Shown here: positions 7,905 through 16,733 of the stretch, in pieces
How positions within the stretch are numbered: the first letter of the stretch is position 1
Layout: each line of letters begins with the position of its first letter
Assembly (NCBI RefSeq): GCF_019711315.1
Contig: NZ_CP081294.1
Span: forward strand, 248,001 to 312,000
DNA length: 64,000 bases
Origin: Qipengyuania gelatinilytica
GTDB taxonomy: Bacteria > Pseudomonadota > Alphaproteobacteria > Sphingomonadales > Sphingomonadaceae
Direction: 5' to 3'
Program-made: the position numbers and the translations under genes
The notes under the pieces: generated by a model
What the model saw: only the letters and a program-made list of their open reading frames with translations
Database searches by the model: none
What the model was told of the DNA's origin: nothing

Positions 7905-9080
7905 CTATTTGCCGAGCCTTGTCCCCAGCCAGCAGAGGCTGGAAAGGACCGTTGTGGACATCACGAGCAGGGCACAGACGCCGGCCCATCCGGCCATGTC
8001 GTACACCGCTGTGCCGAGGAAGCTCCCGATGCCCCCGCCGATAAACATGATCACGACGTAGGCGGTCGTCAGACGGGTCCTGAGATCGGGGGCCAGCAAC
8101 AGGAACGTCATCCTGCCGGTAACGTCGACGCCCGGCCCGACGAGATTGACGAGGACCAGCGGGACCACGAGTCCCCAGAGGGAACCCCCGAGCGGATAGA
8201 ACAGTGAAATTCCTGCGAGCTGCACCAAGGCGAGAATGAAGCGAGCCCTTCGCGGCCCGACCTTGTCGGCCCAGCGGCCCAACCTCGGGGTCGAAAGGAT
8301 ACTGACCGCGGCAAGGGCGGCCAGATAGCCCACTACATCGGTCCCATAATTCATCGGCGGCGCAGTCAGGTAGAGGGCGAGGGCGAGCCACAGCGCGATG
8401 AATTGGGCGAAATTCAATGCCTGGATCGCTCCCGAAAGGAGCACCTCCGGGTGCTTCCTTGCGATGCCGAACACGGAAAAGACCAGTGGCCAATAGGGTA
8501 CGCGGGCGGATTCGCGTTCACCGCCTTCCATCAGCCGTGGCAGCGCCAGGGTAACGGCAATCATCAGGCTGGTCGCAATCCAGTAGACGGTTCGCCAGCC
8601 GTAGTGCTCTGCGATCCATCCTGCCCCGACACGGGCAACAAGGATGCCGAGGATGACCCCGGCGGTGAGGAGTGCCGTGACTTGTCCAAGCCTCTCGGGC
8701 GCGACGCGTTTCGACGCGTAAGCAGGCAACAGGTATGGCGCGATGGTGAAGAAGCCGAGCAGGGTCGAGCCGGCGGTAAATCCCGCAAAGCCCGGAGCCA
8801 CCGTCATCAGGGCCAGCGACGCTGTCTGCCCGGTCGCGAAAATTATGGTCAGCCGCTTGTTGGAATAGCGATCGCCCAAGGGCAGGAGCAGCAGGATGCC
8901 CACCGCGAGTGCCAGCTGGTTGAGGGCAGGGACGAGGCCGATCCGGGTGTCGCTCACGCCGAAATGCTCGGCAACATCTCCGATGATCGGATGGATGTAA
9001 TAGGCATTCGCGGTGACGACCGCGGCCGCAACAGCAAGGAGATATTCCTGTGTGCGGCTCAGCCGCCCGTGCTCGATCAC
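7905..9080 (-). CDS. MFS transporter, drug/solute:H+ antiporter type
   Basis: The 391-residue protein is built of about 12 membrane helices, with the family loop between helices 2 and 3 reading PLGDRYSNKRL, as in the YbcL/YnfM-like arabinose-efflux and drug-efflux groups. I chose the GTG at 9080: it overlaps the stop codon of the upstream dehalogenase as GTGA, and the next upstream in-frame start would add about 28 non-hydrophobic residues. The overlap implies coupled translation with the dehalogenase, so the carrier may move the dehalogenase substrate or product. Actual substrate is unknown. Its end is 6 nt from the tRNA-Arg on the opposite strand. Confidence 0.88.
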   Translation of the reverse strand: MIEHGRLSRTQEYLLAVAAAVVTANAYYIHPIIGDVAEHFGVSDTRIGLVPALNQLALAVGILLLLPLGDRYSNKRLTIIFATGQTASLALMTVAPGFAGFTAGSTLLGFFTIAPYLLPAYASKRVAPERLGQVTALLTAGVILGILVARVGAGWIAEHYGWRTVYWIATSLMIAVTLALPRLMEGGERESARVPYWPLVFSVFGIARKHPEVLLSGAIQALNFAQFIALWLALALYLTAPPMNYGTDVVGYLAALAAVSILSTPRLGRWADKVGPRRARFILALVQLAGISLFYPLGGSLWGLVVPLVLVNLVGPGVDVTGRMTFLLLAPDLRTRLTTAYVVIMFIGGGIGSFLGTAVYDMAGWAGVCALLVMSTTVLSSLCWLGTRLGK

Positions 9081-9991
9081 TTCAGGTGACCGGCCTTGCG
9101 GGCCAGGTCGATCACGCCTTGCGAGAGCGTTTGGGCCTGGTCTTCCTGGCAGAAGTGGCCGCACGGGCTCAGCGTCCTGTGATCGAGGCCTGCTGCTCCG
9201 GCAATCCGATCGATCAGGAATTTCTCGCTGCCCCTGGTGATAGGATCCTCGTCGCCGAACAGTGTCAGGAACGGCTTGTCATAGGCTGCCAGCGCGGGCC
9301 AGGCGGCCTTGTTGTCCTCGACACCGGGCATTCCGTCTTCCGCCGGCACAAGAGCCGGAAAGGCCCGTGCGGCGGCTTTGGAAGGCTCATCCGGGAAGGG
9401 GGCGTCATAGGCGGCAATCTCTGCCTCGGTCAGAGGCGTCTGGGTTGCGCGGTCGAGGAGGGGGCCGATCTTGAAGTCGGGAGATGTCTTGGCGAATTCG
9501 CGCCAAGCGAGAAAAGCGGGCGAGGGCGCTCCGCCAGCAGGGAGGAAGGTATTGCTCGCCACCACGCACGCGAAGAGGTCTGGATCATGGGCGACCATGC
9601 GCAAGCCCAGCAAACCGCCCCAGTCCTGGCAAAACAGTGCTGCCGGACGCGGTTCGACCGCTGTTCGCCATTGTTTCAGCCAGTCGACATGGCGGGCATA
9701 GGTAAAGAACTCGATGTCGTCGGGCTTGTCGCTCTTGCCAAAGCCGATGAGGTCCGGGGCGAGGACGCGGAAACCGGCATCGGCAAGGATCGGGATCATC
9801 TTGCGGTAGAGAAACGACCAGCTCGGTTCGCCATGGAAGAGCAAGACCGGCGGCGCGGATTTGTCCCCCTCGTCGACGTAGTGCTGGCGCGCCGTCTGCC
9901 CGTTGCCAAGATCGATCTCGATCCAGTTTTCAGCAAAGGGATAGTCCGGAATGTCCTTGAAGCGTTCCGGTGGTGTCTGCAGAATTTCCAT
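9077..9991 (-). CDS. Haloalkane dehalogenase, HLD-I type (alpha/beta hydrolase)
   Basis: The 304-residue protein matches the HLD-I branch, which hydrolyses carbon-halogen bonds to an alcohol and a halide. Visible features are the oxyanion segment HGEPSW (53-58), nucleophile Asp123 with halide-binding Trp124 (CQDWGG), a cap-domain Trp163 (LAWREFA) placed like the second halide-stabilising Trp, Asp249 (FGDEDP) and His279 (CGHFCQED). Start at 9991 is set by GAGAAGG just upstream. It follows mscS by 72 nt and overlaps the MFS gene by 4 nt. Natural substrate is unknown; epoxide hydrolase is less likely because of the Asp-Trp pair. Confidence 0.86.
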   Translation of the reverse strand: MEILQTPPERFKDIPDYPFAENWIEIDLGNGQTARQHYVDEGDKSAPPVLLFHGEPSWSFLYRKMIPILADAGFRVLAPDLIGFGKSDKPDDIEFFTYARHVDWLKQWRTAVEPRPAALFCQDWGGLLGLRMVAHDPDLFACVVASNTFLPAGGAPSPAFLAWREFAKTSPDFKIGPLLDRATQTPLTEAEIAAYDAPFPDEPSKAAARAFPALVPAEDGMPGVEDNKAAWPALAAYDKPFLTLFGDEDPITRGSEKFLIDRIAGAAGLDHRTLSPCGHFCQEDQAQTLSQGVIDLARKAGHLK

Positions 9992-10063
9992 GCCTTCTCT
10001 CCCTCTGCGCAGATCGGGAAGGGCAGGGGCAAGCCCCTGTGCCTCCGTTTCTGTTTGCAACCT

Positions 10064-10942
10064 TTAGGGCGTAGGCTTGCTGCTGTCACCTAGGGTGCTG
10101 ACAGGCACCGTTTCCTTGAACGTGTGCGTGACATAGGGGAACGGGATTTCGATCCCTGCTTCATCGAGTGCGGCCTTGATTGCACGCACGACCTTGTCGC
10201 GTGTTTCCCACTTGGCGCGAGGCGTTGAACCGGCCCACCAGCGGACCATGAAATCGACCGAGCTGGAATTGAACTCCTGCGCGAAGATATCGATGCCCTT
10301 GGTGGCGAGGACGCCTTCGCAATTTTCGACCGCGCGGCGAATGACGTCGGCGGCATGATCGAGGTTCGTATCGTAGGATACGCCGATCACCACGTCGTGA
10401 CGGCGCTGGTCCACATCGGTCAGGATTTCGACCGGGTTCTTGAAGAGGATCGAGTTGGGCACGACGGTCAATTCGCCGGAAAGCTTGCGGACATGCGTTT
10501 CGCGCAGGGTGATATGCTCCACCTTGCCGGTGATCCCCTCGCATTCGATGATGTCACCAATGCGCATTTTCTCGCGCAGCATGATGAGGATGCCGGCGAA
10601 GAAATTCTCGAAGATATCCTGGAAGGCGAACCCGATCGCGACGGCACCGATACCGAGGCCGGCCAGGAGGCTTGCCAGCGTGAGGTCGGGCATGACCACG
10701 ATGGCTGCAACGAACAGGCCGATGATCCATATCGTCAGCCGTACGAGTGTGTCGACCAAATGCTTCAGGCTGGTCCGGATTTCTGTCCGCCCGACGATCA
10801 TATCCGAAATGCGCACGGCAAAGCGCGCTGCAATCCAGGTGATCAGGACGATGAACAGTGCGATGGCGAGGCTGGGCAGGGTCTCGACAAACCCTTCACC
10901 CATTTCCTGCAGCTGGCCGCGCAGTGTATCGATGTAATTCAC
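10064..10942 (-). CDS. Small-conductance mechanosensitive channel (MscS family)
   Basis: Pressure-relief channel of the inner membrane. The 292-residue protein has three membrane helices, the pore-lining helix rich in Gly and Ala (LLAGLGIGAVAIGFAFQD), the beta-domain segment MRIGDIIECEGITGKVE and a soluble C-terminal vestibule with VDFMVRWW. This is the standard small MscS size. I chose the GTG at 10942, supported by AAAGGGAG 7 nt upstream. It heads a minus-strand run with the haloalkane dehalogenase and MFS gene. Confidence 0.93.
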   Translation of the reverse strand: MNYIDTLRGQLQEMGEGFVETLPSLAIALFIVLITWIAARFAVRISDMIVGRTEIRTSLKHLVDTLVRLTIWIIGLFVAAIVVMPDLTLASLLAGLGIGAVAIGFAFQDIFENFFAGILIMLREKMRIGDIIECEGITGKVEHITLRETHVRKLSGELTVVPNSILFKNPVEILTDVDQRRHDVVIGVSYDTNLDHAADVIRRAVENCEGVLATKGIDIFAQEFNSSSVDFMVRWWAGSTPRAKWETRDKVVRAIKAALDEAGIEIPFPYVTHTFKETVPVSTLGDSSKPTP

Positions 10943-10996
10943 GCAAAACTCCCTTTGCGGGGCAACGTTGTGCACCGCAGCAGGTTCCTTAAGCGC

Positions 10997-11017
10997 TGAA
11001 AAACACCCCTAGCGGGG
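10997..11017 (-). terminator. Possible short terminator after the VOC gene
   Basis: On the minus strand CCCC-GCTA-GGGG is followed by TGTTTTTC, immediately after the stop codon at 11019. The stem is only 4 bp, so this is weak. Confidence 0.4.
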
Positions 11018-11018
11018 A

Positions 11019-11591
11019 TTAACCGAGACCGTGTTCCTTACGGGCGAGTTCGTGCAGCCAATCGGCGTGGCGCGGGGCCGTCTTGGTCTCGCTCCATTCC
11101 TCGAGCATCACCGGTGCAACGCGCTTGAGTTCGGCATACTGTTCGTCAGTGCCGATGTCGGCGGCGAGCTCGACACGGTGGCCGTTCGGGTCGAAGAAAT
11201 AGATCGACTTGAAGATGCCGTGGTGCGTCGGGCCGAGCACATCGATGCCGAGGCTTTCGATATGCTCCTTGGCTGCGACCAGTTCCTCTTCGCTGCCGAC
11301 CTTGAAAGCGAGGTGCTGGACCCATGCGGGCGTGTTCTCGTCGCGGCCCATGTCCTTTTGGTTGGGCAGCTCGAAGAAGGCGAGGATGTTGCCGTTACCC
11401 GCGTCGAGGAAGACGTGCATGTAGGGATCGTACTCCCCGGTCGAAGGCACGTGGTCCTCTGCAAAGGCGGTCGTGTATTCCATGCCAAGGACCTTGCCGT
11501 ACCATTCGACGGTCTCCTTGGCGTCCTTGCAGCGGTAGGCGGCGTGGTGGACGCCGCCCAGTTTCACGGGGTGTTCGGCAACTTTGCTCAT
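11019..11591 (-). CDS. VOC (glyoxalase/dioxygenase) family protein next to HPPD
   Basis: The 190-residue protein has two vicinal-oxygen-chelate modules with candidate metal ligands His15/16 (GVHHAAYR), Glu74 (FFELP), His93 (QHLAF) and Glu141 (HRVELAADI). The sequence resembles lactoylglutathione-lyase-like and extradiol-dioxygenase-like proteins but the true reaction is not clear. Its ATG overlaps the hppD stop by 4 nt (ATGA), so it is translated with HPPD and probably acts in tyrosine or aromatic degradation, perhaps on a side product. No signal peptide. The tail [20 protein letters not shown] is typical of this HPPD-linked group. Confidence 0.85.
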   Translation of the reverse strand: MSKVAEHPVKLGGVHHAAYRCKDAKETVEWYGKVLGMEYTTAFAEDHVPSTGEYDPYMHVFLDAGNGNILAFFELPNQKDMGRDENTPAWVQHLAFKVGSEEELVAAKEHIESLGIDVLGPTHHGIFKSIYFFDPNGHRVELAADIGTDEQYAELKRVAPVMLEEWSETKTAPRHADWLHELARKEHGLG

Positions 11592-12694
11592 TCGGCAGGT
11601 TCCTTCTCTGCGACTTCGAGCACGCCGCGCTTGATCTGGTCGCGTTCCATGCTTTCGAACAGTGCCTTGAAGTTGCCTTCGCCGAAGCCTTCGTCACCCT
11701 TGCGCTGGATGAATTCGAAGAAGACCGGGCCGACCTGCGCTTCTGCGAAGATCTGCAGGAGAAGGCGGGGGTGGCCGCCTTCGGTGGTGCCGTCGAGCAG
11801 GATGCCGCGCATCTTGAGCTCGTCAACAGGTTCGCCGTGGTCGGGCAGGCGCTCGTCGAGCATCTCGTAATAGGTTTCGGGCGGGGCGGTCATGAACGGG
11901 ACGCCCAGCTGCTTGAGGTTGTCCCAGCACTGCACGAGGTCATCACAGATCAGCGCGATATGCTGGATGCCTTCGCCGTTGAATTCGCGCAGGAACTCCT
12001 CGATCTGGCCCTTGCCGCCATCGCCTTCCTCGTTGAGCGGGATGCGGATCTTGCCGTCGGGCGCGGTCAGCGCCTTCGAGGTGAGGCCGGTATATTCGCC
12101 CTTGATGTCGAAGAAGCGGATTTCGCGGAAGTTGAAAAGCGTCTCGTAGTAATCCGCCCAATACTTCATGCGGCCGTTGTAGACGTTGTGGGTCAGGTGA
12201 TCGATCACGTTGAAGCCGGCACCCTTTGGCCATTTTTCGACGCCATCGAGATATTCGAAGTCAATGTCGTAGATCGACAGGTTGTCCTCGCCCTTCTCGG
12301 CATAACGATCGATGAGGTAGACGATTGCGCCGCCGATGCCGCGGATGGCCGGGATGCGCAGTTCCATCGGGCCGGTTTCCACCGACACGGGTTCTGCACC
12401 GCGCCTGAGAAGCTCTTCGTAAGCCTGTTTCGCGTCACGCACCCGGAAGCCCATTCCGCAGGCAGAGGGACCATGCTCGCGGGCGAAGAACCATGCGGCG
12501 CTGCGCGGTTCGTAGTTGAGGATCAGGTTGATGCCGCCCTGGCGCCAGAGGTGGACGTCTTTCGAGCGATGCGTGGCAACATGCGTGAAGCCCATGGCTT
12601 CGAATACCGGTTCGATCTTGCCTTTTTCGGGGGCACAAAATTCGACGAATTCAAAGCCGTCGAGACCGATGGGGTTTTCGAAGAGATCAGGCAT
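11588..12694 (-). CDS. hppD: 4-hydroxyphenylpyruvate dioxygenase
   Basis: Converts 4-hydroxyphenylpyruvate to homogentisate, using Fe(II) and O2, in tyrosine catabolism and pyomelanin or plastoquinone-type pathways. The 368-residue protein has two VOC domains; the C-terminal one holds the iron ligands His166 (VIDHLTHNV), His245 ([10 protein letters not shown]) and Glu327 ([10 protein letters not shown]), at spacings expected for HPPD. Length is normal. A 14-bp palindrome 23 nt upstream of the ATG may be an operator. No homogentisate dioxygenase is present in this window. Confidence 0.96.
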   Translation of the reverse strand: MPDLFENPIGLDGFEFVEFCAPEKGKIEPVFEAMGFTHVATHRSKDVHLWRQGGINLILNYEPRSAAWFFAREHGPSACGMGFRVRDAKQAYEELLRRGAEPVSVETGPMELRIPAIRGIGGAIVYLIDRYAEKGEDNLSIYDIDFEYLDGVEKWPKGAGFNVIDHLTHNVYNGRMKYWADYYETLFNFREIRFFDIKGEYTGLTSKALTAPDGKIRIPLNEEGDGGKGQIEEFLREFNGEGIQHIALICDDLVQCWDNLKQLGVPFMTAPPETYYEMLDERLPDHGEPVDELKMRGILLDGTTEGGHPRLLLQIFAEAQVGPVFFEFIQRKGDEGFGEGNFKALFESMERDQIKRGVLEVAEKEPAE

Positions 12695-12717
12695 TGGGTT
12701 CCTCTGGGTTCAATATA

Positions 12718-12731
12718 GTTTCAATAGAAAC
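12718..12731. promoter_or_regulatory. Perfect palindrome upstream of hppD, candidate operator
   Basis: GTTTC-AATA-GAAAC lies 23 nt before the hppD start in the divergent region shared with the FtsB-like gene. The symmetry and place suit a dimeric repressor site; the regulator is unknown. Confidence 0.4.
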
Positions 12732-12856
12732 CAAATATGGGAAGGGTCGCGCTGTGTCAAGGTTTCAACGGGCGGGAAGGGCAAGCGGTCCCGCACGCAC
12801 GCCAGGCCGGAGTTTTCCCCTTGCGCACGGGAGTTAACTGTGATTCTGTAGGGTTT

Positions 12857-13171
12857 ATGGCGCGCAGGGGCAGACTCGATCTCGGACGGAAAGCGAAGAC
12901 GACGCAGAATGCTGCGCTCGTCGTGCTGCTCTTTCTTGGCGGGTTTGGCATTGCCGGCCCCTCGGGATTGCTCGCATGGAGCGAGAACCTGAGGTTGCTC
13001 GACCAGCGTGAGGCCCAGCTGGCGGCGCTGCAGAAGGAAGAGGCTGCGCTGAAAAACAAGGTTAAGCTGCTGCATCCCGACCATGCCGATCCGGACATGG
13101 TAGGCGAACTGCTTCGCAGCCAGCTCAATGTCGTCCACCCCGACGAAGTCGTCATCAGGCTCGACGACTAA
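12857..13171 (+). CDS. Septum formation initiator, FtsB/DivIC family
   Basis: The 104-residue protein has a basic N-terminus, one membrane helix (about residues 19-38) and a coiled coil (about 42-72, with LLDQREAQLAALQKEEAALKNK read in two parts), followed by the conserved DPDMVGELLRSQLNVVHPDEVVI end. This is the FtsB/DivIC layout: a bitopic divisome protein that links FtsL and FtsQ. I chose the ATG at 12857 because the helix is then correctly placed; a longer frame starting at 12737 lacks support. It precedes pdhA by 129 nt, as in many alphaproteobacteria. Confidence 0.9.
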   Translation: MARRGRLDLGRKAKTTQNAALVVLLFLGGFGIAGPSGLLAWSENLRLLDQREAQLAALQKEEAALKNKVKLLHPDHADPDMVGELLRSQLNVVHPDEVVIRLDD

Positions 13172-13300
13172 TCGGGCGGAACCCCCGCTTTTCCGTAAGG
13201 TTTTCGTATGCAGATGGCACGCCCCGTTGCGCTGCCTGCTAGGCTGTGCCTATAGGCGCGGTCAGAGAGAATTCCCCGTAAGGAAAAGGGACAAGACATC

Positions 13301-14371
13301 TTGGCCAAGGCCCCGAACAAGAAGGCTCCTCGCAGCCCCGCAGAAAACCCCGAATTCGCGCTCCACTCGCTCCAGGAGGAGTTCGAGAAGAACAAGCGGT
13401 TCGACGCCTCTACCGAACAGATGCAGTCGTTCTACGAACAGATGCTGCTCATCCGCCGTTTCGAGGAACGCGCCGGCCAATTGTATGGTCTCGGCCTCAT
13501 CGGCGGCTTTTGCCACCTCTACATTGGCCAGGAAGCAGTTGCCGTCGGTCTGCAGTCTGCCTTGAGCGAAGGTCTCGACAGCGTGATCACCGGCTATCGC
13601 GACCACGGACACATGCTCGCCTATGGTATCGATCCCAAGGTCATCATGGCCGAGCTCACGGGCCGCGAAGCTGGCATCTCCAAGGGCAAGGGCGGGTCGA
13701 TGCACATGTTCTCGACCGAGCATAAGTTCTACGGCGGTCACGGCATCGTCGGCGCGCAGGTCGCGCTTGGCGGCGGTCTGGCGCTCGCGCATCAGTACAA
13801 TGACGATGGTGGGCTTTGCCTTGCTTACTTTGGGGACGGTGCTGCCAACCAGGGCCAGGTCTACGAGACCTTCAACATGGCGTCGCTCTGGAAGCTGCCC
13901 ATCGTTTTCGTGGTCGAGAACAACCAGTACGCAATGGGTACCGCTGTCGGCCGCTCCAGCGCGGAAACCGAATTCTACCGCCGCGGCACCGCCTTCCGCA
14001 TTCCGGGAATGAAGGTCAACGGCATGGACGTACTCGAAGTGCGCCAGGCCGCTGAAATCGCGTTCAAGCATGTGCGCGAGGGCAGGGGACCGGTGCTGAT
14101 GGAATGCGAGACCTACCGCTACCGCGGCCACTCGATGTCCGACCCCGCCAAATACCGCACGCGCGAGGAAGTGCAGGACGTCAAGGAACACAAGGATCCC
14201 ATCGAGGGCCTGAAGAAGGCCCTCATCGAACAGGGCAGCAGCGAGGAAGACTTGAAAGCCATCGACAAGGACATCCGCAAGGTGGTGAGCGAAGCGGCGG
14301 ACTTCGCCGAAAACTCGCCCGAGCCGGATCCGCGCGAACTCTACACCGATGTTCTGGTGGAGGAGTATTGA
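13301..14371 (+). CDS. pdhA: Pyruvate dehydrogenase E1 component, alpha subunit
   Basis: With PdhB it decarboxylates pyruvate on thiamine diphosphate and passes the acetyl group to lipoyl-E2. The 356-residue protein shows the TPP motif from Gly178-Asp179-Gly180 to Asn207-Asn208 (YFGDGAANQGQ ... VVENNQYAMGT) and the phosphorylation-loop-like YRYRGHSMSDPAKYR. Start is a TTG at 13301 with AAGGAAAAGGGA upstream; no better start is in frame. A possible promoter (TTGCGC, 17 nt, CTATAG) lies around 13227-13255. The stop is 3 nt before pdhB. Confidence 0.96.
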   Translation: MAKAPNKKAPRSPAENPEFALHSLQEEFEKNKRFDASTEQMQSFYEQMLLIRRFEERAGQLYGLGLIGGFCHLYIGQEAVAVGLQSALSEGLDSVITGYRDHGHMLAYGIDPKVIMAELTGREAGISKGKGGSMHMFSTEHKFYGGHGIVGAQVALGGGLALAHQYNDDGGLCLAYFGDGAANQGQVYETFNMASLWKLPIVFVVENNQYAMGTAVGRSSAETEFYRRGTAFRIPGMKVNGMDVLEVRQAAEIAFKHVREGRGPVLMECETYRYRGHSMSDPAKYRTREEVQDVKEHKDPIEGLKKALIEQGSSEEDLKAIDKDIRKVVSEAADFAENSPEPDPRELYTDVLVEEY

Positions 14372-14374
14372 GCC

Positions 14375-15766
14375 ATGGCTATCGAACTCAAGATGCCCGC
14401 GCTGTCCCCCACCATGGAAGAGGGCACGCTCGCCAAGTGGCTGAAGCAGGAAGGTGACGCTATCGAGATCGGCGACATCATCGCCGAGATCGAGACCGAC
14501 AAGGCGACGATGGAATTCGAGGCGGTCGATGAAGGCACGCTCGGAAAAATCCTTGTCGCAGAAGGCACCGAGAACGTTGCAGTCGGCACGGTTATCGCCA
14601 TGCTGGCGGGCGAGGGTGAAGACGTTGCCAACATGGCCGACGCCGCTCCTGCAGACCCCGTTCCGGGAGAAGGCAAGGATGTTGGCCGTCCCGACACTTC
14701 GGGCGAGGGCAGCGAGGCGGAAATCGCCAAGCCGGCCAAGAAGTCGGGCGTGAAAGACCCCGAAATCCCGCACGGCACCAACATGGCCACCGTCACCGTC
14801 CGCGAAGCTCTTCGCGACGGCATGGCCGAGGAAATGCGCCGCGACGAACGCGTCTTCGTGATGGGCGAGGAAGTCGCCCAATACCAGGGCGCCTACAAGG
14901 TCACGCAGGGCCTGCTAGACGAATTCGGTCCCAAGCGCGTGATCGACACGCCGATCACCGAATACGGTTTTGCCGGCATCGGTACGGGCGCGGCGATGGG
15001 CGGTCTTCGCCCGATCGTCGAGTTCATGACCTTCAACTTCGCCATGCAGGCGATCGACCACATCATCAACTCGGCTGCCAAGACGAACTACATGTCGGGC
15101 GGCCAGATGCGCTGCCCGGTCGTGTTCCGCGGCCCCAATGCTGCAGCAAGCCGCGTCGGCGCGCAGCACAGCCAGAACTACGGTCCATGGTACGCCAGCG
15201 TCCCCGGCCTGATCGTGATCGCGCCGTACGACGCTTCGGATGCCAAGGGTCTTATGAAGGCCGCTATCCGGTGCGAGGACCCCGTCGTCTTCCTCGAGAA
15301 CGAACTGGTCTACGGTCGCAGCTTCGAACTACCCGAACTCGACGACCATGTCCTGCCGATCGGCAAGGCGCGGATCATGCGCGAAGGCTCGGACGTGACC
15401 ATCGTTGCCTATTCGATCGCGGTGGGCCTTGCGCTCGAAGCGGCGGAGCAGCTTGCCGAAGAAGGCATCGATGCAGAAGTCATCGACCTGCGCACCTTGC
15501 GTCCGCTCGACAAAGAAGCGGTGCTCGAAAGCCTCAAGAAGACCAACCGCATGGTTATCGCCGAAGAAGGCTGGCCGACTTGCTCGATCGCGTCGGAAAT
15601 CGTCGCGATCTGCATGGAGGAAGGTTTCGACCACCTCGATGCGCCGGTCACCCGCGTGTGTGACGAGGACGTGCCCCTGCCTTATGCAGCGAACCTCGAG
15701 AAGCTCGCGCTGATCGATACGCCGAAGATCGTGAAGGCGGTCAAGAAGGTGTGCTACCGCGACTGA
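14375..15766 (+). CDS. pdhB: Pyruvate dehydrogenase E1 component, beta subunit, with N-terminal lipoyl domain
   Basis: The 463-residue protein begins with a complete lipoyl domain (about residues 1-80; lipoyl-Lys43 in ETDKATMEF), then a linker, then the transketolase-like E1-beta domain from about residue 135 ([20 protein letters not shown]). A lipoyl domain fused to E1-beta is characteristic of alphaproteobacteria such as sphingomonads and rhizobia. The lipoyl part is nearly the same as that of E2 (pdhC) at 58 kb. Terminator follows within 20 nt. Confidence 0.97.
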   Translation: MAIELKMPALSPTMEEGTLAKWLKQEGDAIEIGDIIAEIETDKATMEFEAVDEGTLGKILVAEGTENVAVGTVIAMLAGEGEDVANMADAAPADPVPGEGKDVGRPDTSGEGSEAEIAKPAKKSGVKDPEIPHGTNMATVTVREALRDGMAEEMRRDERVFVMGEEVAQYQGAYKVTQGLLDEFGPKRVIDTPITEYGFAGIGTGAAMGGLRPIVEFMTFNFAMQAIDHIINSAAKTNYMSGGQMRCPVVFRGPNAAASRVGAQHSQNYGPWYASVPGLIVIAPYDASDAKGLMKAAIRCEDPVVFLENELVYGRSFELPELDDHVLPIGKARIMREGSDVTIVAYSIAVGLALEAAEQLAEEGIDAEVIDLRTLRPLDKEAVLESLKKTNRMVIAEEGWPTCSIASEIVAICMEEGFDHLDAPVTRVCDEDVPLPYAANLEKLALIDTPKIVKAVKKVCYRD

Positions 15767-15782
15767 GACGCGGGCATACGCT

Positions 15783-15825
15783 AAAAAAAGGGCCGGAGTT
15801 GCAATCGCAGCCCCGGCCCTTTTTC
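15783..15825. terminator. Terminator after pdhB (convergent with the TadE-type gene)
   Basis: AAAAAAGGGCCGG-G pairs with CCCGGCCCTTTTT around a 13-nt loop. The A-run before and T-run after make it usable on both strands, between pdhB and the minus-strand TadE-type gene. Confidence 0.85.
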
Positions 15826-15843
15826 TATTCCTGCTTCCCGATC

Positions 15844-16275
15844 CTATTCGTCGATAACGAAGATCGGCCGCGAGAAGGTCAATTGCTTGCTGGCGAAATC
15901 CACCAGCGGAAGGATGTCGGGCGGCGTGTAGGTGATCGTGATCGTCTTCTCGAAAGTGCCGTGTACGCGAGGCGTAGCAACGGGGACGACGGTCACCTGG
16001 ACGGTATCCTGCAGGCTGTATGGCGCCGATTTAGCGATATCGAGAGCCTTGGTCTTGATCGCGTCATCGGTCACGGTTCGCTCGTTCATATATTCAACGA
16101 CCGCATAGCGCGCAGTGTCCGATGCGATGCCTCGCATGGAGTTGTAGGCCTGCATGCTGATCCCGACCTGGATCACGCCGATGAACATGCCGATGATGAC
16201 AGGTGCGAGCAGGGCGAATTCGATGATCGTCGAACCCTGGTCGTCACGGCGGAGCTGTTTCAGCAGGGCGCTCAT
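15844..16275 (-). CDS. TadE-like pilus-assembly/secretion protein
   Basis: The 143-residue protein has the TadE signature: a short basic start, then GSTIIEFALLAPVIIGMFIGVIQ, split here as DDQGSTIIEFALLAP followed by a hydrophobic helix to about residue 41. This is a type IV prepilin-like segment with Glu at position 5 of the processed form. Downstream the protein is beta-rich and ends with a VDFASKQLTFSRPIFV stretch, as seen in minor pseudopilins. It overlaps the previous TadE-like gene by 4 nt (ATGA). No flp, tadA, tadB or tadC gene is in this window. Confidence 0.88.
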   Translation of the reverse strand: MSALLKQLRRDDQGSTIIEFALLAPVIIGMFIGVIQVGISMQAYNSMRGIASDTARYAVVEYMNERTVTDDAIKTKALDIAKSAPYSLQDTVQVTVVPVATPRVHGTFEKTITITYTPPDILPLVDFASKQLTFSRPIFVIDE

Positions 16276-16733
16276 GAGATCTGGACCCTTCGACGAATAT
16301 CGTAGGAAACCGTGTCTCCGATCCCGAAATCCTTCCAGATCGGATCGTAGGTATCCCAGATATTGATATGAATAAACTCGGAAATAACGGCGCCGGTCGG
16401 GCACAGCGTGATATCGGTCACGAGCGAAGCGTCGGAATTGCAGCGGTAGCGAAGTTCGAGGCGCACCTTACCCGCAGGCAGGCCGGTCGAGGTTTCGATG
16501 ACCTGTTCGACGGTATCGATTTCGCTCTGCTCGTCGGGCGTGCTTGCAAGCACGATTGCAGCTGCTTCTGCCACGGCGACCTGCAATTCATTATGGCGCG
16601 AGACGATACGGCTCGCTTCGAAACTGCCGAAAGCCATGACCGCGAGCACCGGCACCACGATCGCGGTCTCGATGACGACCGAGCCAGCCTCGTTCTCGCG
16701 GAACGATCCGAGTTTGCGAAGGAGACCGCTCAC
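16272..16733 (-). CDS. TadE-like pilus-assembly protein, second copy
   Basis: The 153-residue protein has a basic N-terminus and then AGSVVIETAIVVPVLAVMAFG, the TadE/pseudopilin-like segment (Glu in the hydrophobic stretch), followed by a coiled segment SRIVSRHNELQVAVAEAAAIV and a Cys-containing periplasmic domain (YRCNSDA ... TLCPTGA; probably a disulfide). It lies between a TadG-like and a TadE-like gene, with 4-nt overlaps at both ends, so the three proteins are probably made together and assembled at the inner membrane. Confidence 0.87.
   Translation of the reverse strand: MSGLLRKLGSFRENEAGSVVIETAIVVPVLAVMAFGSFEASRIVSRHNELQVAVAEAAAIVLASTPDEQSEIDTVEQVIETSTGLPAGKVRLELRYRCNSDASLVTDITLCPTGAVISEFIHINIWDTYDPIWKDFGIGDTVSYDIRRRVQIS

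Noticed and set aside
11324..12718. Plus-strand frame of 464 codons opposite hppD and the VOC gene
   Set aside because: The minus-strand genes carry the metal ligands of HPPD and VOC proteins; the plus frame has no motif.
13172..13300. A possible small gene between ftsB and pdhA
   Set aside because: No start with ribosome-binding site; the stretch looks like the pdhA promoter and leader.
13262..14881. Minus-strand frame of 539 codons opposite pdhA/pdhB
   Set aside because: pdhA and pdhB have full cofactor motifs; no sign of a real antisense protein.
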